This document shows positions 38,801 to 50,947 of a DNA stretch of 64,000 bases, piece by piece. The stretch comes from Gyromitra esculenta. Lineage: Eukaryota; Ascomycota; Pezizomycetes; Pezizales; Discinaceae. Where the stretch lies: positions 1-64,000 of the forward strand of contig JBCAML010000020.1 of NCBI GenBank assembly GCA_038503075.1, given 5' to 3'. Numbering within the stretch: position 1 is the first letter of the stretch; each line of letters opens with the position of its first letter. A program made the translations under genes and the position numbers. Below the pieces are notes generated by a model. The model saw only the letters and a list, made by a program, of their open reading frames with translations, made no database searches and was not told where the DNA came from.

Positions 38801-41380
38801 GCTTTGGCTATTGGAAAGAACTTCAATTTTACCAACACTCGAATGCTCTTAGATGATATGTCTGTCTCCTGTTTCTTAGGCAAGTGTCAAATTTAGGCGC
38901 TTGTTTGAATGTGGTATGGAAGACTACTGGTCGTAGTATCTCCTTTCGTCTGCTTTTGGAGATACCTGTAGACGTGTACACATAATTTTACCACGAAGTT
39001 GTTTCATAGTGCTGTTTCCGACAGAGAATATTCTTAGGATTTACCCCTGCCAGCGTTTTTTCTCTTTTTTTTTCTCTTGGCTAAAGGTTGGATGGTTCCT
39101 GACTGCTCGGAATTTGGACTATTTCATCACTGGTTTCAGAGCGGACATCATCCCAAAAAGGGTTTAAACCCCACACGTGGACGAACATGCTCAACCTACG
39201 GTCTACCCCCGATTTGACAAGTTTGAAGATGAAAACTACAGTTCCCCTAGGTCAAGACTGAGTACATGTAGTTTTGCTGTCGTTAGTTTGCATACTTGGT
39301 CTTGGGCACAGGCCATGCTACTGCCAGTTATCTGGCTCTGGGTGTGTAGAGATCTCGAGAGCGTATGAATTGGCCTCGTTCCGCTCTGCGCTAATCCTTA
39401 TACTAGGTCCCGGCAACTCTTGGTCTAGCGGATATCTTACCACGGCTGTCACATAATAATACATCCTGGCTATTAGTGGTGTCTCATAGCGTACACGAAG
39501 TTTGATTGTGACTCCCTCAGGCTTTTCGTATGGAACGTCGATGCGGCTACCTGCACAGTGCTGTCAAATACCAAAGCTCGGGCGGAATGGAAAGCCGTTA
39601 AGTGCTAAAATAGCACCGCGGCTCGGTCAGTAAACTAAATAGTGGCGATCGATGACGGGTTTGGAGGGTTACTAAAAAACGTGTTTTAGAAAATTTAGGA
39701 CAACCAGTAACCAACGACCAATATTTTACTTCTCCTGTTGTGGCTTTGGTCTACTCACCCCCGGGGTAGTTGTTATTAGAGCTAAATCTGCAACTCACCG
39801 CGTGTATCTGAGAAACTACATTCAGTCCTGGGCTAACAACAGGTCCGAAATTTCAGCTTCGATGAGGTTTGGAGAATGAGTGTAGAATTTAAGTTAAGGC
39901 GACTGGATTTCCTTTAACGGGTCTATGGTAATCGGGAGAAAAATAAAGCATTGGAGATTAACCATTCGCACGCGCAGCTAGGCATCACATATGCAGGTTG
40001 CTTTGCAATTGTAGATCCCTCTGCGGGTGAGTTATGGGAATATATACCGGCATATTATGAATTGAATTACAATTGGCAATCGGTACAGCTACCTTGATAT
40101 GACGACTTTATTTTGAGTAGGAGAACGGTTTAATTTGCCTAGAATGGGACGAAAAGGCATTGTGCTGAAAGCATATATCTAAAAATCTCCATCTACTAGG
40201 AGTTGACGGTCAACTCTGTCTTCATTCGAGAAATATTGTTCGAGAGACATGGGAGTCCCAGATACCAGACCCCAGGCACATAAGCTAGTAATTATTTATT
40301 TTCCATGAATGCCGTCAAATGTGCCTCTTGGCATGAGGCCAATCCAGGGGGCGGGCATGTGTTAGACGCACGTATGTACAAATATTGGCGACAACTTCGA
40401 GCTGAAGATGAGGTACTTAAGCTTCCCGAGGCCACTAATACTACCATCGATGATCACGGCTTTCGATTTGCTCCGCTTCCACAAGGCACAGACCAGGGCG
40501 GAATTGGGATCCGTCAGCAGTCGGTGACAAAAGGAGGTCAGCGATATCGACTCAATGGCAAAGCGGCTCCTAGTGGTGGGCTGTAGGAGTTGAGGTTCAC
40601 TCATACGGATTCTCTTCCTCTTTGTCGCTGTTACCTCTCGATCGGTCCCTTTCCAAACGGGTATCAAGTACCTGAACATAAATCCTGGAGCGTGCATGCT
40701 TAGGTGTCAGCCAGCCGTTATTGGCTGATATTCCAAAGCTCACAACCAGTCAAATTACTCAAGCAAAGTTAAAGATCCTAGAGCCGAGGTGGTGAAACTC
40801 TTTTCTTCTGACAAGACATATATATACAGGAGCGGTTGTTGTGGAATAGAGCTTTACACTTGGGCGTTCAAAGTAGGATTCTTGCCATAAATTACTTTGT
40901 ATTAATTGTAACATAGACCTCAATGAAAATACCACTATCTAGAAGTATTAGGGATGGAAACTGCGAGACAGAGCTCGAGAGGTTTGGTACCAGAAAAAAG
41001 CTATTTTGTGTGTCTCTCGGTAAGACAGGTATTCCAGTCCTAGCTTGGTTGGTCGACGTCCAAGACAATGCGCACCGTATATCTAATACGCGCAATTGTT
41101 TCTTTTCTCGTCCGCTGTGGGATTGGCCAACAAATATCAATACATACCCTTGAAATTAGTACAACCAGTTATAGTCAGAATTCGTTTTTCTTGAGAGGAT
41201 TTCCCCATAGGTGAGCCAGTGGCTGATCTAGCCAAGAAGCTGTGCCGTGGCCATGGAATAAGAGCTAACCTAGTTAGAGTTTTTTCAACTGCTGCAACAG
41301 CTTCGATTGTGAGCTGACAACGCATACGCTTTTCTTCGCAAGCAAAATGGCTATATCTTCTAACTTATCTTCTGTCCTGT

Positions 41381-41425
41381 GTATACGTATATATATATAT
41401 ATATGTATATGTATGCATATGCCCT
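41381..41425. repeat. AT-rich microsatellite
   Basis: (TA)n with interspersed TG and GC steps, about 45 bp, roughly 90 bp upstream of the glycosyltransferase start codon. Confidence 0.8.
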
Positions 41426-41512
41426 TCGATGGGAACTGCTTTTCTGACGTTCACCCACAATTAAGAAGTCAGTCTTTGATATCCTAGAACGACGATATAT
41501 TGTCGAACAGCT

Positions 41513-44037
41513 ATGAAAGGCGGGGAGATACAGCACCCCTCCATAGCGGATAATGTCCAACTGCCAACCACCGCCGACTTTGAGCGCAGGAGGCCAATAG
41601 CATCTAGAGCACGCAGGAATGACTTGGTGGTGGAGATACCAGTGGCACTTCTTGACATCTTCGAAAGGGACACAGTTGTACCGTTGTCCAGGGCAAGGAC
41701 CCATTCGAACACCGCAGCTCTACGTATTCGAAAGCTAGGCCTTGAATCCAGATCAAGATCTCTCTCGTCTCTCGTTGCCGACGGTAAATAGCATCCCCAC
41801 TGCCATACGACCGGTTCAAGACAACTGACTGACGCTTTATCACACAGGTGGCTCCGGGGAATCAGCTTCACGTGCGCGCAACCATAGCCATCTAGGCGAC
41901 CTACCAGCATTACCTTCAAAAGCCTACCTCCCAAAGAGGAAGCCGGTCCAAAGAAGCGAATCGCCATTATCATTTCAAGCGCCCTCGGAGATTTACACGC
42001 AGTTAAACAACTACTCTTTCGTCAGCTCAGGTACCAAGCCATCTGAAAGCACAACCTCAGATGATAGTATTACGGTTATACGAGATGTAGCACATGGCGG
42101 ATCTTCCTTGCTTGGACACGGCGCTACCACAAACATGATGCAGCAACCAAGTGACCTGCTCCGGAGATCTAGTATACATGGTATATGGGAGAAAGCTAAA
42201 AAGAAGCAAGCCAAGCTTGAAAGGAGCAAATGGGCCATGCTTGGTTTTGAGTATGGAGTATATGCCTTATTAATATTGTTTATATACTTTGTTCTAGTTG
42301 GGCGTCCTCTTTGGAAAGGTTTGACTTGGTACATATGGTAAGTTGGAATGTCTCACGAGGTTATGATGATCCTATATATGGTGATAGCAGCTATCGATTG
42401 AAGTTTCTATCCTTTGTACAACGTTGCTGACTGAGCTGTAATAATTAGGCTTGTCGTTGCCCAAAAATTCGCCCTGACTGCCGGGGTAGTAATATTTCTC
42501 GGAACGGCATTTTTTTACGCTTTCGCTCCGCTTTCGATATTCTTCGAAGACGACGTTGATGATGCTGAGAAGCGAGACACATCGGATACAGCGCTTATAA
42601 TACCATGTTATAAGTCTGCGTCGATCATCGAGGCCACTTTAGAGGCCGCCAAAAAGATTTTTCCCGCAGAACATATCTTCGTTATCGCAAATGGGAATAG
42701 TCCTACTCCACTGGATAACACTGAAGATATCTGTAAAAGGCATGGGGTACATCATGTCTGGATCCCTGTTGGATCGAAGGTATATCTAGATCTTATATTT
42801 CTTACCCAATAAGGCACCTTTGGTGGGATTCTAACATCCTGGTATAGATTGTCGCACAGTTTGCGGGATGCTATGTGACTAGGGCATTCAAGTACGTGCT
42901 TCTTATCGACGATGATTGCGCACTACCATCAAACTTTCCGATAGTAACAGATCGCATGACAGATGAGATCAAATGCATCGGGTACACTATCAAGTCAGTT
43001 GGAGCGAATTCTAGTATCGGGACGATTGTGCAACAAGCCCAGGATCTAGAGTACAAGATGTCCGGCCTCCAAAGGGAGTTTGCTGGAAAACTAGGGAGCG
43101 CTACCTTTCCGCATGGTGCGATTAGCATCTGGGATAGGGAGTTCTTGGCCGAGGCGTTCAAGTATCATCCGGGATTTTCGGTATCAGAAGACTGGTTCTT
43201 GGGTCATGTCGCAAGGATAAGAGGATCTCGAATCAAGATGTGTTCGCAAGTATTCGTGGAAACGGAAACGCCCACCAACATCTTTGTTGCCACTGGATCT
43301 CGCGGGGGATTCGGCGAGATGACCGTCTGGAAGCAGCGGTTCCATAGATGGAATTTCTTCTTTGTCAGTGGGATATGGTATGACATGCAGTATATCCTGT
43401 GCAGCTGGAAATTAGGATGGTGGGAGCTAGGAGCGAAGCTCTTCGTCTGGCAGGAGGTGAGGTTACAATGAATCCTTCCCTGAGTTTCATCGGATTTACT
43501 AAAATGCTTTTATTAACAAAATGGGTTTTATAGGTATACGAAACGATTCTGTATCTATTAACGCCATTCGTCCTGCCGATATCGTTTATGGTCAGGCCTT
43601 TTTTCGCGCTCTGGACTTTTCTCGGTGTCATCGGCCTTTATGCGATTCATGCTGTCATATTTAATGGCATTCATCTCCGGCGGAAAAAGGAGATGGTTCC
43701 ATGGCTTGCTGTTCTGTATTATGTCCCATATAAGATAGTCTTGACCTTTATCAACGTCACGTCATGTTACTGGTATGTCACAAATCCGTGAGCACTAATA
43801 AAAATTTAACTTGCTAATAAAGGCACTGCTGATAGGGCAATTTTCAAATATGCCCAATACTTTGCGAAGCGCCACCCAAAGGTCATTGAAGATGAGAAAT
43901 CGGTAGAGGTGGTAGTAAGGATCTCAGAGTCTCAGATTTTTGACTCAAGACCACAAAGTCTGTGGAACGAAAAGAGTCGGCCCCAGAGCATGCGGAATGA
44001 GATGAGGACCCTTGATGTTAGCTCGATTTATTCATGA
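41513..44037 (+). CDS. Polytopic processive GT2 glycosyltransferase (HAS/chitin-synthase-like fold)
   Basis: Six exons: 41513-41783, 41848-42337, 42449-42779, 42848-43456, 43534-43772, 43836-44037. Introns are 63-111 bp and GT..AG, giving 713 residues. The N-terminal 220 residues are Ser/Thr-rich and cytosolic. Two membrane segments follow (about 230-250 and 262-284), then the GT-A domain with IIPCYKS (304-310), DDD (385-387), SEDW (477-480) and QRFHRW (527-532), the full set for a processive beta-glycosyltransferase. At least three C-terminal membrane segments follow. It should polymerise and export a polysaccharide from a nucleotide sugar; which sugar is unknown. The start is the first ATG of an open exon with a conserved frame across the first splice. 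The C-terminal tail is charged and probably cytosolic. Confidence 0.9.
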
Positions 44038-44813
44038 CGATGAACCTTGAGCTTATAACTCAGAGATTTTCTTTCTCCGCTGCCTTCTAATCAGCTTGGC
44101 CCTATACGCTCCTTTGAAAAAGCTATGTTTCATTTCTTTTGTTTAGTTTCATTTTTGCTTCTCTTTTTTGTCGATTTCTCTGACTTTGTTCTCTGGATGG
44201 GATATGATAAATGTTTTTTGATCTGATGGGCTTACAGAATTACTTGTGAATGAGATGTCCGTAATATCAGGATATATATTTGATTGATGATTTAATTAAT
44301 TTGCTATACATACCCATACCACGTGATTTTCTGCCCGCTAACAATAGTGATTTTCGATTTTATAGAAACTAAAAGGTCCCCTACAAATACATACACTATT
44401 TTTGTGCATGTAATATCTAGAGCCTGAGATCCTCCTGCTAAGAGCTTAATAACTGAGATTGAATCTCTATACAACAAAAATGGCTAATCTCAAAAATCGA
44501 GTGATATGGAGTGACTAAGCACGAAAACTGTAAGCAAACCGAGTTCATCGGTGAGTTGGAGTGGAGTGGCTATATGGATTAACGCTCTATTATCACTCGT
44601 ATCCTTAAAGTATTACCTTGCATCTCTATAGCACTAACTACCTTGCGTAAACCTAGGTAAAATCTCAATTAATGTACTACCGTAAGCTGCGGACACCGCT
44701 GTCGAGCATTCGATTCTGCAGGCACTCGATCTGCACTATCTGCACAACCCAGACTAACAACACAAGATAAGGCCTATTAAAAATTAGTCTCATCTCATCT
44801 CATCTTGTTAGTG

Positions 44814-45047
44814 TCACAAACTGGCCAAGCGAATCCAATAAGCCTGAGTGCCCTTATCCGAAAATTGCACGAAGACAAAGCTTTCGACCCGAGGAGAGGT
44901 CGATGAGACATCGCTAATGTTGAGGGTAACACGGTCATGGGATAATAATATCTGCATTTGGGGGGCGGTGTAAAACGGTTCATGACATGATAGGTATATG
45001 TTTCCAGCCCAGAAATAAACACTTGGCACCAAAGTAGGTGAATACAT
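44814..45047 (-). CDS. Hypothetical 77-residue protein or terminal exon
   Basis: The minus strand starts MYSPTLVPSVYFWAGNIYLS and ends GTQAYWIRLASL-stop. It is rich in beta-formers, with no signal peptide or known motif. The composition looks more protein-like than neighbouring frames, so it may be the last exon of a larger gene, but no upstream exon with clean splice sites was found. Confidence 0.2.
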   Translation of the reverse strand: MYSPTLVPSVYFWAGNIYLSCHEPFYTAPQMQILLSHDRVTLNISDVSSTSPRVESFVFVQFSDKGTQAYWIRLASL

Positions 45048-46419
45048 ATGTCACTACGTATACTCAACCCCGAAATTTATCGTAGCTATTTCTAGGAAGC
45101 GAGTAACTACTTCCGATGCATTCGTTGTTAATCCGTTTCTATGCGGTATATATATCCAAGATTAGACACTCAGCGAATTTCTGGAGTTAGTAATCTTTAT
45201 TTAAGGCACCCCTGCAGTCAGGTTTCGGGAATTCGCACCTTTAATATAATAGCCCGAAAACAGCTTTCACGCCCTTGCTAGTACAATGCCTATAGCTATA
45301 TATTACCCTCTTCATATTCGCAAAATAATTTCACAAGTTTTAATTCTACTAGCAAATATATCTGAGCTGAATGGATCTGACGATACTAGTGCTCAGATGG
45401 CACATGTACACGTGGTATTCATTGGCTGTGCGGATGCCCTGGAATCTGGATGAATCTGGATATAATAAAAGTCCCTACAATTGCTGGCCATCGTAGCACT
45501 AAAAATGACCCTTCATTTATAATAGCCGCAAATTCAACACAGAGATATTCACGCTTCCGAATTCCAATCAGCCAATTGGCAGGGATATCTGCCAAATCGC
45601 CTCTCATGAGGCACTAGTCGATAGTCTCACTTTGACTAATCCGGAAATACCTGTGCATTACTATTGGGCAGAGAGGGCTTGGCTCTTGCCCAATCTGCGT
45701 TGCTGTCGTTAAGGCACAGTAGTGTAGGGTAGTCATGCAGCATCACTCGGGAGAATCTTCGTACACTCGTTCTTATGTTGGAGTACTGACAAGTAATTAC
45801 AATCACCGAAAGCACAGAGCGGATGTGATATTTAGGATTCAACAAGAATATCCAACAAGGCTAAAAAAGTATCTTGGCGAGTAAAGACAGGTAACTACTC
45901 GATGAAACGACTTGCTCGGGAGCAATTAACTCAGTGATCCGAGAAATACTGCAATGGTGTAACCAAACGAAGGGATCCTAGATGATGTATGAAGTAGACT
46001 CATGACCTCTCCCGGATAATGTGAGGCTTCATCAATCTCATGACTAGATATTGCTGAAAGCCCTGCGCATATTCGACGACTGACGACTTAGAGCTGATTG
46101 ATAGACTGACTCGCTAGCTAATTATAACATGCAGGTGACTGATAAAGGGGACATTCACTTCTACACTAACATATGAAATATACTAGAGCACAAGGCGAAC
46201 GATGGCACAATAAGCCGGTGCACACTCTACACTTCATGTAAGTATCTACTTGGACACCAACCTATTGGCCGCAAAAGCACATGTACCACTCCATCGTATG
46301 AATTAGTGACTAAGGCGCGCACTTTGTAAGGCACCCGGAATTAAAAACTTTGGTTCCACGTGGCTACCACCCCCGTATTCTAGGCCCTCAATTTAAACAG
46401 AGTTGTATTATAGTTCAGC

Positions 46420-46462
46420 AACCCTAACCCGTGTGCAGCATCGATTCAACCCTAACCCTAAA
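46420..46462. repeat. Interstitial telomere-like hexamer motifs
   Basis: AACCCTAACCC at 46420-46430 and AACCCTAACCCTAAA at 46449-46463, hexamer phase (TTAGGG). Similar single motifs lie at 31115-31129, 31816-31827, 31983-31994, 51343-51354 and 55088-55098. Confidence 0.7.
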
Positions 46463-47983
46463 AATCAAGCTTTTCCAGCAGTAAGACCGAAGAGTGCCCG
46501 AGCAGTTGGAAGCGGGAAGGAGAGCGAGCGGGAAAGAGCAGGTATTTGGTATTCAGGTATCTAGGTATTCCCAGGACACGAAGGTACACGCAAGTACCCC
46601 ATCATGTTTTCGTGTACTCTACTCTGCTCCGTAGAAGGTACTTTCACCCCAGTCTACCTTTGGTTCGGGCAGCCTGGATGCAAGGGTTTCCACAAAACCC
46701 TGATGGACCCTGCATCCACCTTTGTTACTAGAATAGTTACCAGTCAGCTAAGAAGCAGCAGTGCTGGCGTGCACGGCCATCAGCTATGCTTGACTTCACG
46801 CTCTGCCGGCGCATACGTACCTCAGCCTGGTGAATTCACGTCTTGGTGATTTGTTCACCTCAAAGACGTTTCCACGTTTCCACGCACAGTGACAAGCGGG
46901 TCCTGACAGGTTGGCTTACCGAGCGGTCAGAATGATTAACTGTGGAGGAGGGTGGGACAGACCCCCACACCACAGTTTGCTATTCACTCTTCGGGAGAGC
47001 GAGAGCGAGAGTTGGTATGTATCCATCCGCTCTTTCCAAGATGCTCACTACATGTTCACAGCTGGCCTCAAACGGATCAAACGGTTGGGCTGATGACGTC
47101 TGCGTGTCCCGCATTGACCGACCGGTGATCTTGCCTTTCTTCTTCCCACCACTTCCTCTCCTCCATTCACGTCCCTCGACCACCACGCCCTCCGCTCCCA
47201 CCACTCTCTCGCCTGCTCTCGCTCCTCCCTCCCATTCCCCGAGGCCTGGCCCCGTTGTGAATCTTGCGCAGGAAATTGAATGCGGTGAGTTGCGAAGCTG
47301 TAGCCAGTGGTCCAAGCAACCACCAGAAACGGAATTTGTCATGTTGGCTTTTCCGTGCAAACTCGCTCAGACCGGCCAATTGTTTATGTGTATGTGTGTG
47401 CAAAGATCGCCGAGGGACAGAGGAGAGATGGTAAATCTCATGTACTGGTAGAATGCTCTAGAGGGAAACACTCGATACGCGGACTGGATGGCCTGAGGCA
47501 CACAGAGGATAGTCTACTGGATTGTCTAGTGCCTAGAGAGGGGAACAGGATAGTCTACTCAAACAGACCAGATGGCCCAGAGAGGCGCACAGAGAGGATA
47601 ATCTACCCAAGCAGACTGTCAGGACAGGAAACACAGTTGCATCCCGTCTAGAGACGGAAACACACAGGCAAGCAGGCAGACAGTCAGGCCAGAGGACACC
47701 CGTAAAAACATACACCCAAACCGCTGTTGATCTTGTCTATCTCTTTACTGTCGATTGATTTTCTCTTACCCGAGTGCGATTCGGCCGCGATTCGGCCGGC
47801 GGTGGGGATGTTTGCTTCCATTGCAGCCGAGGAACTCTTATCCCCCCTTATACTCTTGAATCGCACACTGGATGGAAGATCTCGCATGCACATTCCTCCT
47901 GAGTCCGAAATAAAACACCTCAAGGCACAGTTCAATCCAATTCGCTTTCATCTGCAATCGCCATCGAAACCAGAATTCTCTCG

Positions 47984-48060
47984 TGGGGGGAGGGCAAAGA
48001 GGGGGGACGGAAGGGGGGCAGACAGGATAGAGAGGGGGGGGCGACACAGGACACGGGGGG
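47984..48060 (+). other. G-run cluster with quadruplex potential
   Basis: Six runs of five to eight G within 77 bases on the plus strand, separated by short A/C-containing spacers. It lies about 330 bp upstream of the 48392 start codon and upstream of its TATA box. Confidence 0.65.
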
Positions 48061-48284
48061 ACAGTCGACACAGCGGACACGGTGGGGAGGCCTGTATGCC
48101 TCGAGCGAAATAGAGGCGGAATATTATCCACCTACATATCCGCTTTGCTCACCTATTTACCTACTCGGCCGGATCTACCGCCAACTGCTCCACTTTGCGG
48201 TGATCTACACTCCTCTCTAACAGTCGCCTGTCGCTAGTTCCCCTCCACCAGGAACTGGTAATACCCATATGTCCGGGTCATATC

Positions 48285-48294
48285 TTTATATATA
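48285..48294 (+). promoter_or_regulatory. TATA box of the 301-residue gene
   Basis: TTTATATATA, 98 bp before the ATG at 48392. It lies downstream of another in-frame ATG (48269), which argues that translation starts at 48392. Confidence 0.55.
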
Positions 48295-48391
48295 CGGCCC
48301 CTCACCCCTTCCCTTTGCTCGCCATTTCCTCGAGTGCAGAGAATCCAGCTTTATCACGACAACGATAACGATAACGACAACGACAACGATC

Positions 48392-49297
48392 ATGTCGCGA
48401 AACAACTCGGTCTCGACAACCTCGACCACTCACTCCTCTTCCCTTGCCTCGACATCCACCACCCAGACATCGTTCTCCTCTATACAGTCATGCAAGAACC
48501 ATATCATCTCCGACTTTAACCCGACACTCGTCCTCCACATCCCTCCACATGGCGCTTTCAAGAAACCTCGCACAGGCATCGACATCCACGACATCACTCC
48601 CTTGCTACCAGGATACAACCACAACACGTCGATGATACAAGACAGCGTGGGTGTAGGGGATATCAAAGCTCTTGTTGCGGGTCGACGATGGTTAGAAGGC
48701 GATTCTACGGGAAGCAAGGGCGCAAGGGGAGCTGGGGGAGACATGGGGGAGAAAAATGCTCTGGGAGGACTGGCGCTAGTATCAAGACGCCATAGCAGAT
48801 TTAGTTCCAGATCAACTGTTCAATCTGCTCTGGAGGAACGAATCTACACCGAATCGGCAGAATGGAGGGTTCCTTGGGATATCATGAAGCCGTCGACCAT
48901 CACTTTAAAGTCCGTCGGTGAAGACAGGAAGATCGATGTCTGGTGTGGGAAGGAAGATCGCCGTGCGCAACTATGGGCAATGGGGGACGGTGTGAGCTAT
49001 GTGTGGCGCTGGGCAAAAGATGAAGAAGGCAAGGAAGAGTTGATATTAGAGAAAGAGGGTGGTGGGATGGGTAGTCATCGGATCGGTTGGTTTTTGTTCA
49101 AGGTGAGATTCTCAAAGTCGGGGAAGAGAGCGTTCAAATTGGGCACCCGTGGTTCAGATCAAATTAGAGATGTAGTGGTTTTTGATTTGGGTCTAGAGAG
49201 CGAACAGCGGAACCTGATTCCTTTCCTCTATCTTTCTAGCATTACTCTTGCTAACAAAAAACTAAGCAGAAGCCCCCTTCGTCCCACAACCCCCTAA
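48392..49297 (+). CDS. Hypothetical fungal protein, 301 residues
   Basis: A single open frame. I choose the ATG at 48392 (MSRNNSVSTTSTT), because an upstream in-frame ATG at 48269 precedes the TATA box and the extra residues encode only low-complexity threonine from CGATAACGA-type repeats. The N-terminus is Ser/Thr-rich, followed by FNPTLVLHIPPHGAFKKPRT and then a more ordered C-terminal half with WRVPWDIMKPSTI, IDVWCGKEDRRAQLWAMGDG, VSYVWRWAKDEEGKEELILE and HRIGWFLFK. I see no membrane segment, signal peptide or catalytic motif and do not recognise the family. The 3' end could be altered by an intron. Confidence 0.55.
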   Translation: MSRNNSVSTTSTTHSSSLASTSTTQTSFSSIQSCKNHIISDFNPTLVLHIPPHGAFKKPRTGIDIHDITPLLPGYNHNTSMIQDSVGVGDIKALVAGRRWLEGDSTGSKGARGAGGDMGEKNALGGLALVSRRHSRFSSRSTVQSALEERIYTESAEWRVPWDIMKPSTITLKSVGEDRKIDVWCGKEDRRAQLWAMGDGVSYVWRWAKDEEGKEELILEKEGGGMGSHRIGWFLFKVRFSKSGKRAFKLGTRGSDQIRDVVVFDLGLESEQRNLIPFLYLSSITLANKKLSRSPLRPTTP

Positions 49298-50479
49298 CGC
49301 CCTCTTCTGGAACTCTCATTCTCGATGAACGTGGTCTTTCTCGCATTGTCGCCGTCACCAGCATCCTCATATTCCTGAAGCGCGATCGCCAGAGGAGGAC
49401 TATAGGTGGGCGAACCTGACGCGCTGGAACGCTAGTCCATGGAGGAGCCTGGAGCCGTTGCCGTTGCTATGGGTGACATTTCCATCACTGAACAAGTAAC
49501 CGGGGGATGTGACGAGGGTATCGAGTCTTAGACTCCCCATTACGTCATCGGACACTTGCTATTCAAGATGGTTCGCTATAGTATATGCTACAGTGTACTC
49601 TCGATTCCTACCAACCCACTTATCGCTACTGGTCTGCGATTCCGGGTATGATAGCCACAAGGAATTACAGGATCTATGGACTGGCTTTAATTTCACGAGT
49701 TAAATAAAACCTCGCCAAGAGCGAATGCTGCACTTTTCTATTTCTTATTTGGCATGGAGTCTAGGAGTGTTCGGTGTATGGGATTGGGCTATTTATTATG
49801 ATGGTATATCTGATTGGGAGTCATGTTTTTTTCCCTTAAGTTTTTAAGTTATGGCACTTTGTTTCTGGAGGGAGTTTTCTATGGTCTGGGCAAAAAGGTT
49901 TCTTTTGTGGTGGTGTTGGTGCATATTGCATGGATGGATGAATGGACTGGGTCAAATGTCTCATGGTTCCTTTTAGGAGAGGGACAGCTCTTTGGTTATT
50001 TTTGTTGCAGGCTGGTTGGAATTGTGGGTTCTGCTGAGAGACGCTAGAGTGTCTTTGAGACTATATGGTGGATAATTATAGAACTATGACTTCAGAATTA
50101 CATACTTGAACCTGGTGCTACTCCCTGCAAGCCGTGGCCGCAATCACAGTTGGTCACTCGAGAATATGCTCGATCACGTAATAATTCTCATTGACACACA
50201 TCCCACGATGGCGACAACTTACAAAAGCTCAGCCGGGTACCTTGATTTCAAATTGGCGTACGTACTCTAGACTAGATGCCACAGGGCCCAACTCCACAGC
50301 ATTATCTCATACGAAGGTCATCACATTACTCGAGTCTACGGCACCATTTCGGCCGAGTAACAAGTAAAAAGAAGTAAAAAACTTCAAAAAGATCCACACG
50401 GAGAATTACATGCATTTTAACGCCGCGAGAACTACCGAGTCATACACCATCAAACACAAATACAAACAGAGCGTGTTAT
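49298..50479. other. Intergenic, no gene recognised
   Basis: T/G-rich stretch at 49730-50050 with one 77-codon frame of no recognisable content, then AT-rich DNA up to the convergent minus-strand gene. Confidence 0.5.
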
Positions 50480-50947
50480 CTATTTATCCTGGATTGGAAC
50501 ATCCTTTCCCGTGGTGCTCTTGTACTGGCCGCGAATGACTAAAAGCATGTTAGTATATGTTTCAACGGGGGGATCACCGCAAAATAAAGGGGGTAGAGAG
50601 GAGTCCTTACAATCACTGATCTGCTCGTCTTTCGCCTGTTCGAACGCACTCTCGTTGTCTTGTGGTCCTTGACCCAAAACATGCTCTTGGACGTAATCGA
50701 CACCTGTAATTACGATCGTTTATTAGTATTGCTATGGCACCAGATTTGGAAAAAGGGAACGGGGGGGGGGGTAAATAAATATACCCTTATCTAGAGCATC
50801 TTCGTTCTTTTCAGACTGCCTCCCGCCGCCGGCCATGGAGTTGAGTTTATCGGACCATCCCCCGCCGCTGGAAGAGTCGGTTGTTTGCTGCGGAGCGTTC
50901 TTCTGCTCTGTGTTACCGCCACCGATCATGTTCTTGATTGAGTCCAT
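50480..50947 (-). CDS. Small stress-type fungal protein (DDR48-like annotated family)
   Basis: Three exons on the minus strand: 50947-50785, 50703-50611, 50538-50480. The introns (81 and 72 bp) have GTATAT..CAG and GTAAGG..TAG ends and give 104 residues. The protein begins MDSIKNMIGGG, has a Gly/Ser/Gln-rich middle with GWSDKLNSMAGGG, then EDALDKGVDYVQEHVLGQG, ESAFEQAKDEQISDFIRGQY and KSTTGKDVPIQDK. This order is familiar from small, abundant, often stress-induced ascomycete proteins commonly labelled DNA-damage-responsive; the biochemical role is unknown. The first intron contains a run of 11 pyrimidines (C on minus) after its donor. The small size and hydrophilic character suggest a cytosolic protein. 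Confidence 0.75.

Larger units (their letters stand above)
34126..41512. other. Long intergenic region without recognised genes
   Basis: AT-rich DNA with no frame over about 110 codons and none resembling a known family. It contains tandem and dispersed short repeats at 35.3-35.9 kb (listed separately) and an AT-rich microsatellite at 41381-41425. A 93-codon frame at 40305-40586 and a 60-codon minus-strand frame at 37877-38059 have no recognisable features. Confidence 0.5.
44038..48268. other. Intergenic region, mostly without recognised genes
   Basis: No gene could be supported between the glycosyltransferase and the 301-residue protein except a weak small frame at 44814-45047. Telomere-like hexamer runs occur at 46420-46461, degenerate repeats containing GGATA(G/A)TCTAC at about 47506-47610, and a G-run cluster at 47984-48060. 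Confidence 0.5.

Noticed and set aside
46942..47451. 169-codon plus-strand frame and overlapping minus frames
   Set aside because: Low-complexity Ser/Pro/Thr composition with overlapping open frames on both strands; no domain or splice context.
48269..48391. Upstream ATG at 48269 as the start of the 301-residue protein
   Set aside because: It lies before the TATA box, and the added residues are low-complexity threonine and isoleucine from a simple repeat.
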